Source of the DNA: Patescibacteria group bacterium
GTDB lineage: Bacteria; Patescibacteriota; Saccharimonadia; Saccharimonadales; CAIOMD01
Length of the DNA stretch: 7,642 bases
Assembly (NCBI GenBank): GCA_025453305.1
Contig: JALOQO010000024.1
Span: 1-7,642, forward strand
Reading direction: 5' to 3'
The notes under the pieces are model-generated. The model was not told the DNA's origin, did not search any database, and worked only from the letters and a program-made list of their open reading frames with translations. Of this stretch, positions 4,566-7,642 are shown piece by piece (positions within the stretch are counted from its first letter, which is position 1; each line of letters starts with the position of its first letter). The translations under genes were made by a program, and so were the position numbers.

Positions 4566-7124
4566 ACCGTTGCTTAGCGATTCAAATGTAGCAAGTTCTT
4601 GGCTTAACTTTGCCAGTAGTTGTTTTTCGTGTTCTAGTTGGTCTTTGGTTTGTTGCACAACCGCTTTTGGTGCTTTATCTGTGTAATTTTTGTTAGCTAA
4701 ACGCCGATCAAGCCGTTCTATAACGGTTTCTTTATCTATTTTGGCAACCCTTAATTTAGTTACATAAGTAGCTGCCGTATGTAGATCTATGTCTAGCCAA
4801 CAGTCTAATTTGGTAGTTGTTAGGTGTAGTCCCTTGCCCGCCTCTACCTCTGCTACATTACCTAGTTTGGCTAATCTTTTTATTAAGTCTGCGTTATCGC
4901 TTAATACTTTGCTACCTTTATGATACAGGCCAGCTTTATGAATACCTAAAGATGTAGTAATTAGCCTTATTTCGGTGATAATAGTTTTAATCTCGTTAAA
5001 TTCAGTGGCGATTTCTGTATTGTATTTTGGCAGTTTTGATCTGGTTTGAGCCATTAAAACAGTGTTATTTGTCCATTTTAGGGTTTGCCAAATGGTTTCG
5101 GTTACAAACGGCGCAAATGGGTGAGCCATTTTTAAAGAGTAGTCTAGTACTATGGCGAGTAGTTGTTTGTTGGGGCGCGATTTACTGGATTCTATGTACC
5201 AATCGGCTATGTCGTCCCATATTGTGTGGTAAACGATTTCTAGAGCCTCCCCTACCCTGTAATTGCTCATAAGATTATCTATATCTGATTGAGCTTTGGT
5301 TAGTTTGTTTAATATCCAATGGTCTTCTATAGATTCTGCTTTTGGATTTTCACATGAAAACTCATCGCCCAAAACAGTTTCACAATATCGGGCTATGTTC
5401 CATAATTTGTTACAAAAATTACGGCCACCTACAACTTTGGCATTAGTAAACGGCTGATTACTGCCAGCAGAAGTCCCAGTAATAAGCCCAATTCGCAGCG
5501 CGTCGCTACCGTATTTATCAATAATATCTAACGGAAACAGTACATTTCCTTTGCTTTTGCTCATTTTGGCGCCGTGCTCGTCTGTAATCATGCCGTGAAA
5601 ATAAATACCCTTAAAAGGTACTTCATCTGTTACATAAAGCCCCATATTTATCATTCGGCTAACCCACTGGCGCAGTAAATCGGTACCTGTTTCCATAAGT
5701 GTTGTAGGGTAAAATTGTTTAGCATCTGGACTATCTGGCCAGTTTAGAGTTGCATATGGCCACTGTGAGCTACTCCACCATGTATCAAAAACATCGGGAT
5801 CTCGCCGATAATTTTTGCCGTTTACAGATATAATTTCTTGATCTACCCGAATGTCGTATATCCAATCGTCTTCGTCGTCTACATTTTGAAAAGCCGGTAT
5901 TGGTATACCCCAGGCAATTTGACGGCTAATGTTCCAGTCTTTTAAGCCCTCTAGATAGTTTATTAATTCTTGTTTCTTGGAGCCCGGGTAAAAAGTAATT
6001 TTGTTATCTTTGAGTGCTTTGATTGATCTTTTGGCTAAGGGCTGCATATCTACAAACCACTGTTTCATAAGCATTGGTTCTATGGTAGTGCCACATTTAT
6101 AACAAACCCCTACCCTGTTTTTATAGTGTTTATCTATTTTTACAAGCAAACCCTTTTCTTGTAGCGCCTTTACTACTGCTTGTCTTGCATCTAATACCGT
6201 CATTCCCTCGAACCGCCCTGCGTGATGGTTCATGGTTCCGTCGTGGTTTATTACTCTTATTGCTTCTAGATTGTGTCGTTGGCCAGCTTCCCAATCGTTA
6301 AAATCATGAGCTGGGGTTATTTTTACTACCCCTGTACCGAATTCCCTATCTACCATTTCGTCTGCAATAACTCTTATTTCGAAAGGACCGTTTACGCCCT
6401 CTACGGTTAGCACTTTACCTACGAATTCTTTATATCGTTCATCTTTGGGGTGAACAGCTACGGCGGTGTCGCCAAATTTGGTTTCTGGCCTGGTAGTGGC
6501 AAGTTCAAAGGGGCCGTACTTTAAGTAATACAGTGGAGATTCTTGATCTTTGTAGTCTACTTCTATATCGGCAAAGCTTGTTCGGTGGGTTGTGCAATAG
6601 TTAACCAGCCTTTCGCCCCTGTAAATAAGGCCGTCGTCCCACATTTTTTTAAATGTAGCATAAGCCCTGTTTACAATGTTGCTGTCTAAAGTAAAAGTAC
6701 TTCTAGACCAATCGCAACTGGTGCCAAAACGGCGAACTTGGTTTTCCATATTACCACGGTTTAAAGCCACAAAGTCCCAAACCTGCTGGTATAAACTTTC
6801 CCGTGAAAAATCAAAACGACTTTTGCCCTCTGCGGCTAGCTTTTTTTCGTATACTACCCAGGTTTCAAAACCGGCATGGTCGGCGCCGGGCAACATTAAA
6901 ACATGTTTTCCTTGTTGCCTATAATAACGGGCAATTACATCTTTTAGACAAAAATCTAGGGCGTGACCCATATGCAGGTTAGCATTAGCGTTAGGAGGGG
7001 GTAGGGTCATGCTTATACTATCTTTAGCGGTTCCTTTTGCCGGGGTAAAAGCTCCAGATTTTTCCCATAGTTCGTAGATTGTAGATTCGTATTCTTGTGG
7101 TTCGTAGGCTTTAGAAAGCTGCAT
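4563..7124 (-). CDS. valS: Valyl-tRNA synthetase
   Basis: Class I synthetase that charges tRNA-Val in the cytoplasm and edits misactivated threonine. At 853 residues it is slightly short beside B. subtilis (about 880) and E. coli (951). Landmarks, numbered from the chosen start: PPPNANANLHMGH with the HIGH box HMGH at about 51-54; LPGADHAGFETW; editing-domain motifs TTRPETKFGDTAVAVHP (about 211-227) and GTGVVKITPAHDFND; a C-Y-K-C pair (about 341-344); DTWWSS; KMSKS at about 520-524; and the lysine-rich C-terminal coiled-coil arm (about 795-845) typical of bacterial enzymes. An in-frame ATG lies 7 codons upstream (7145), but the ATG at 7124 has AGGAG 4 nt before it and fits the family N-terminus better. 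The gene lies between two heptad arrays; the TAG stop is formed by the last unit of array 1. Confidence 0.96.
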   Translation of the reverse strand: MQLSKAYEPQEYESTIYELWEKSGAFTPAKGTAKDSISMTLPPPNANANLHMGHALDFCLKDVIARYYRQQGKHVLMLPGADHAGFETWVVYEKKLAAEGKSRFDFSRESLYQQVWDFVALNRGNMENQVRRFGTSCDWSRSTFTLDSNIVNRAYATFKKMWDDGLIYRGERLVNYCTTHRTSFADIEVDYKDQESPLYYLKYGPFELATTRPETKFGDTAVAVHPKDERYKEFVGKVLTVEGVNGPFEIRVIADEMVDREFGTGVVKITPAHDFNDWEAGQRHNLEAIRVINHDGTMNHHAGRFEGMTVLDARQAVVKALQEKGLLVKIDKHYKNRVGVCYKCGTTIEPMLMKQWFVDMQPLAKRSIKALKDNKITFYPGSKKQELINYLEGLKDWNISRQIAWGIPIPAFQNVDDEDDWIYDIRVDQEIISVNGKNYRRDPDVFDTWWSSSQWPYATLNWPDSPDAKQFYPTTLMETGTDLLRQWVSRMINMGLYVTDEVPFKGIYFHGMITDEHGAKMSKSKGNVLFPLDIIDKYGSDALRIGLITGTSAGSNQPFTNAKVVGGRNFCNKLWNIARYCETVLGDEFSCENPKAESIEDHWILNKLTKAQSDIDNLMSNYRVGEALEIVYHTIWDDIADWYIESSKSRPNKQLLAIVLDYSLKMAHPFAPFVTETIWQTLKWTNNTVLMAQTRSKLPKYNTEIATEFNEIKTIITEIRLITTSLGIHKAGLYHKGSKVLSDNADLIKRLAKLGNVAEVEAGKGLHLTTTKLDCWLDIDLHTAATYVTKLRVAKIDKETVIERLDRRLANKNYTDKAPKAVVQQTKDQLEHEKQLLAKLSQELATFESLSNG

Positions 7125-7128
7125 ATTG

Positions 7129-7133
7129 CTCCT
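7129..7133 (-). promoter_or_regulatory. Ribosome binding site deciding the valS start
   Basis: AGGAG on the minus strand lies 4 nt before the ATG at 7124, slightly tight but clear. It falls inside the 7 codons that would be added by starting at 7145, which itself has no Shine-Dalgarno. This favours 7124 as the true start. Confidence 0.6.
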
Positions 7134-7182
7134 GATGGTTTTCATGTGAAAACTAATGTTTAAATAACTAATTCTTACAGAT

Positions 7183-7211
7183 ATTGTAGCCTGTTATATA
7201 CGATTCGGCAA
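7183..7211 (-). promoter_or_regulatory. Sigma70-type promoter for valS
   Basis: On the minus strand, TTGCCG (7211-7206, four of six) and TACAAT (7188-7183, five of six) are separated by exactly 17 nt. Transcription would begin near 7176, giving a leader of about 50 nt with the AGGAG site near its end. The heptad array stops at 7222, only about 10 bp upstream of the -35, so the repeats fill the gap but spare the promoter. Confidence 0.5.
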
Positions 7212-7221
7212 AGGGTTGATT

Positions 7222-7494
7222 TAGATGATAGATGTTAGATGCTAGATGATAGATGTTAGATGCTAGATATTAGATGTTGGATGTTTGATATTAGGTTATA
7301 GGTTACAATATCTATCTACGAAATACGAACTACGATATACGAAACTGTCTACTGTTCACTGTTCACTGTACCCTATATCCTAATCCCTATGCCCCAATAG
7401 TCAACATCTAACATCTAACATCTACCAACCCTTTACCTAGTTCCCAACCCCTATGCCCCAACAGTCGAAATACTAACTACGAACTACGAATCTA
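7222..7494. repeat. Heptanucleotide array 2, between tsaD and the valS promoter
   Basis: The segment 7222-7424 reads as 29 in-register 7-mers. TAGATGN units (7222-7291) pass through TAGGTTA-like units to GAAATAC/GAACTAC/GATATAC (7320-7340), then GAAACTG and TTCACTG (7341-7368), then TACCCTA, TATCCTA, ATCCCTA and TGCCCCA-like units, and last ACATCTA three times (7404-7424), which is the inverted TAGATGT family. The stretch 7425-7466 is only weakly heptameric. It repeats an 18-nt word (7385-7402 and 7449-7466, one mismatch) at an offset of 64, so phase slips there by one. Then GAAATAC, TAACTAC, GAACTAC and GAATCTA run to 7494, directly abutting the tsaD stop codon. The 29-nt stretch 7320-7348 is identical to 4489-4517 in array 1. 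No gene or RNA gene was seen within it. Confidence 0.8.
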
Positions 7495-7642
7495 TTACAT
7501 AGAAAGGTTTGGGTTTATTGCCAAGCTGTAAGGGTCGGCTGGTGGTTGGTTGTGCATTGCCTTAAAACAGCCTAAAGTTGCAACCATTGGGCCGTTATCG
7601 GTGCATAGGGCAGGGGGTGCGTAGTTTATGTCTATTGGTAGC
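7495..7642 (-). CDS. tsaD: tRNA N6-adenosine threonylcarbamoyltransferase, C-terminal fragment (cut by window edge)
   Basis: The last 48 codons and TAA stop of a gene that begins outside the window. The fragment contains PPALCTDNGPMVATLGC, which matches the C-terminal metal-binding motif of TsaD/Kae1/YgjD (usual form CTDNGAMIA), where the Asp is a metal ligand. Full proteins of this family transfer the threonylcarbamoyl group onto A37 of ANN-decoding tRNAs, with TsaB and TsaE as partners. The tail after the motif (about 30 residues, ending PNLSM) is a normal length. It is co-directional with valS, but the 370-bp gap holding a repeat array and a promoter argues against a simple operon. Confidence 0.85.
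   Translation of the reverse strand, partial: LPIDINYAPPALCTDNGPMVATLGCFKAMHNQPPADPYSLAINPNLSM

Noticed and set aside
5027..5272. Antisense frames on the plus strand inside valS (also 6676-6924)
   Set aside because: Cys/Leu-rich shadow translations of a clear synthetase gene, with no motifs.
276..7642. Alternative genetic code (UGA read as Gly, as in Absconditabacteria and Gracilibacteria)
   Set aside because: All genes read through with the standard code, with normal family lengths and no internal TGA needing recoding. The absence of TGA stops among nine genes is too small a sample to argue from.

Overview
The window looks like bacterial chromosome, most likely from a Patescibacteria (CPR) genome, with Saccharibacteria as the best guess. 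This rests on the compact layout, the divergent style of the valyl-tRNA synthetase and HIT proteins, a membrane protein joining a zinc ribbon to a PH-like domain, and several genes that seem leaderless. It is an impression from sequence style, not a phylogeny. Reading uses the standard code. Of nine stop codons, seven are TAA, two are TAG and none is TGA.

Layout. Positions 1-275 hold no gene. They contain a cluster of inverted repeats that could fold as a multi-helix RNA (26-194), then a short run of 7-nt repeats. A rightward operon follows: a zinc-ribbon/PH-domain membrane protein, a HIT-family protein and the 23S rRNA methyltransferase RlmH (276-1816). It meets a leftward pair, UMP kinase pyrH then a peptidoglycan amidase (3219-1813), tail to tail, with a 4-bp overlap of the two stop codons. 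A 90-bp divergent region separates pyrH from a 35-aa membrane miniprotein (3310-3417). After that comes a fusion of an XRE helix-turn-helix to a HAD-like hydrolase (3490-4365). A large leftward valS follows (7124-4563), and the window ends in the C-terminal 48 codons of leftward tsaD.

The main anomaly is non-coding. The two gaps flanking valS (4363-4565 and 7222-7494) are filled with degenerate heptanucleotide repeats. At least four unit families (TAGATGY, GAAMTAC, TTCACTG, CACCCTA-like) follow each other in the same order in both gaps, and the 7-nt register is kept across family changes. The first array is exactly 29 x 7 bp. It starts with the TAG stop of the XRE-HAD gene and ends with the complement of the TAG stop of valS. 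A third, short and inverted patch precedes the first gene. The arrays are organised like the heptameric STRRs of cyanobacteria but with different units.

Functionally the genes are translation and housekeeping (valS, tsaD, rlmH, pyrH), cell-wall turnover (amidase) and little-known proteins (zinc ribbon-PH, HIT, miniprotein, XRE-HAD). No defence system, transposase, integrase or CRISPR was seen. The novelty lies in the heptad arrays, the structured element at the left edge and the XRE-HAD fusion.
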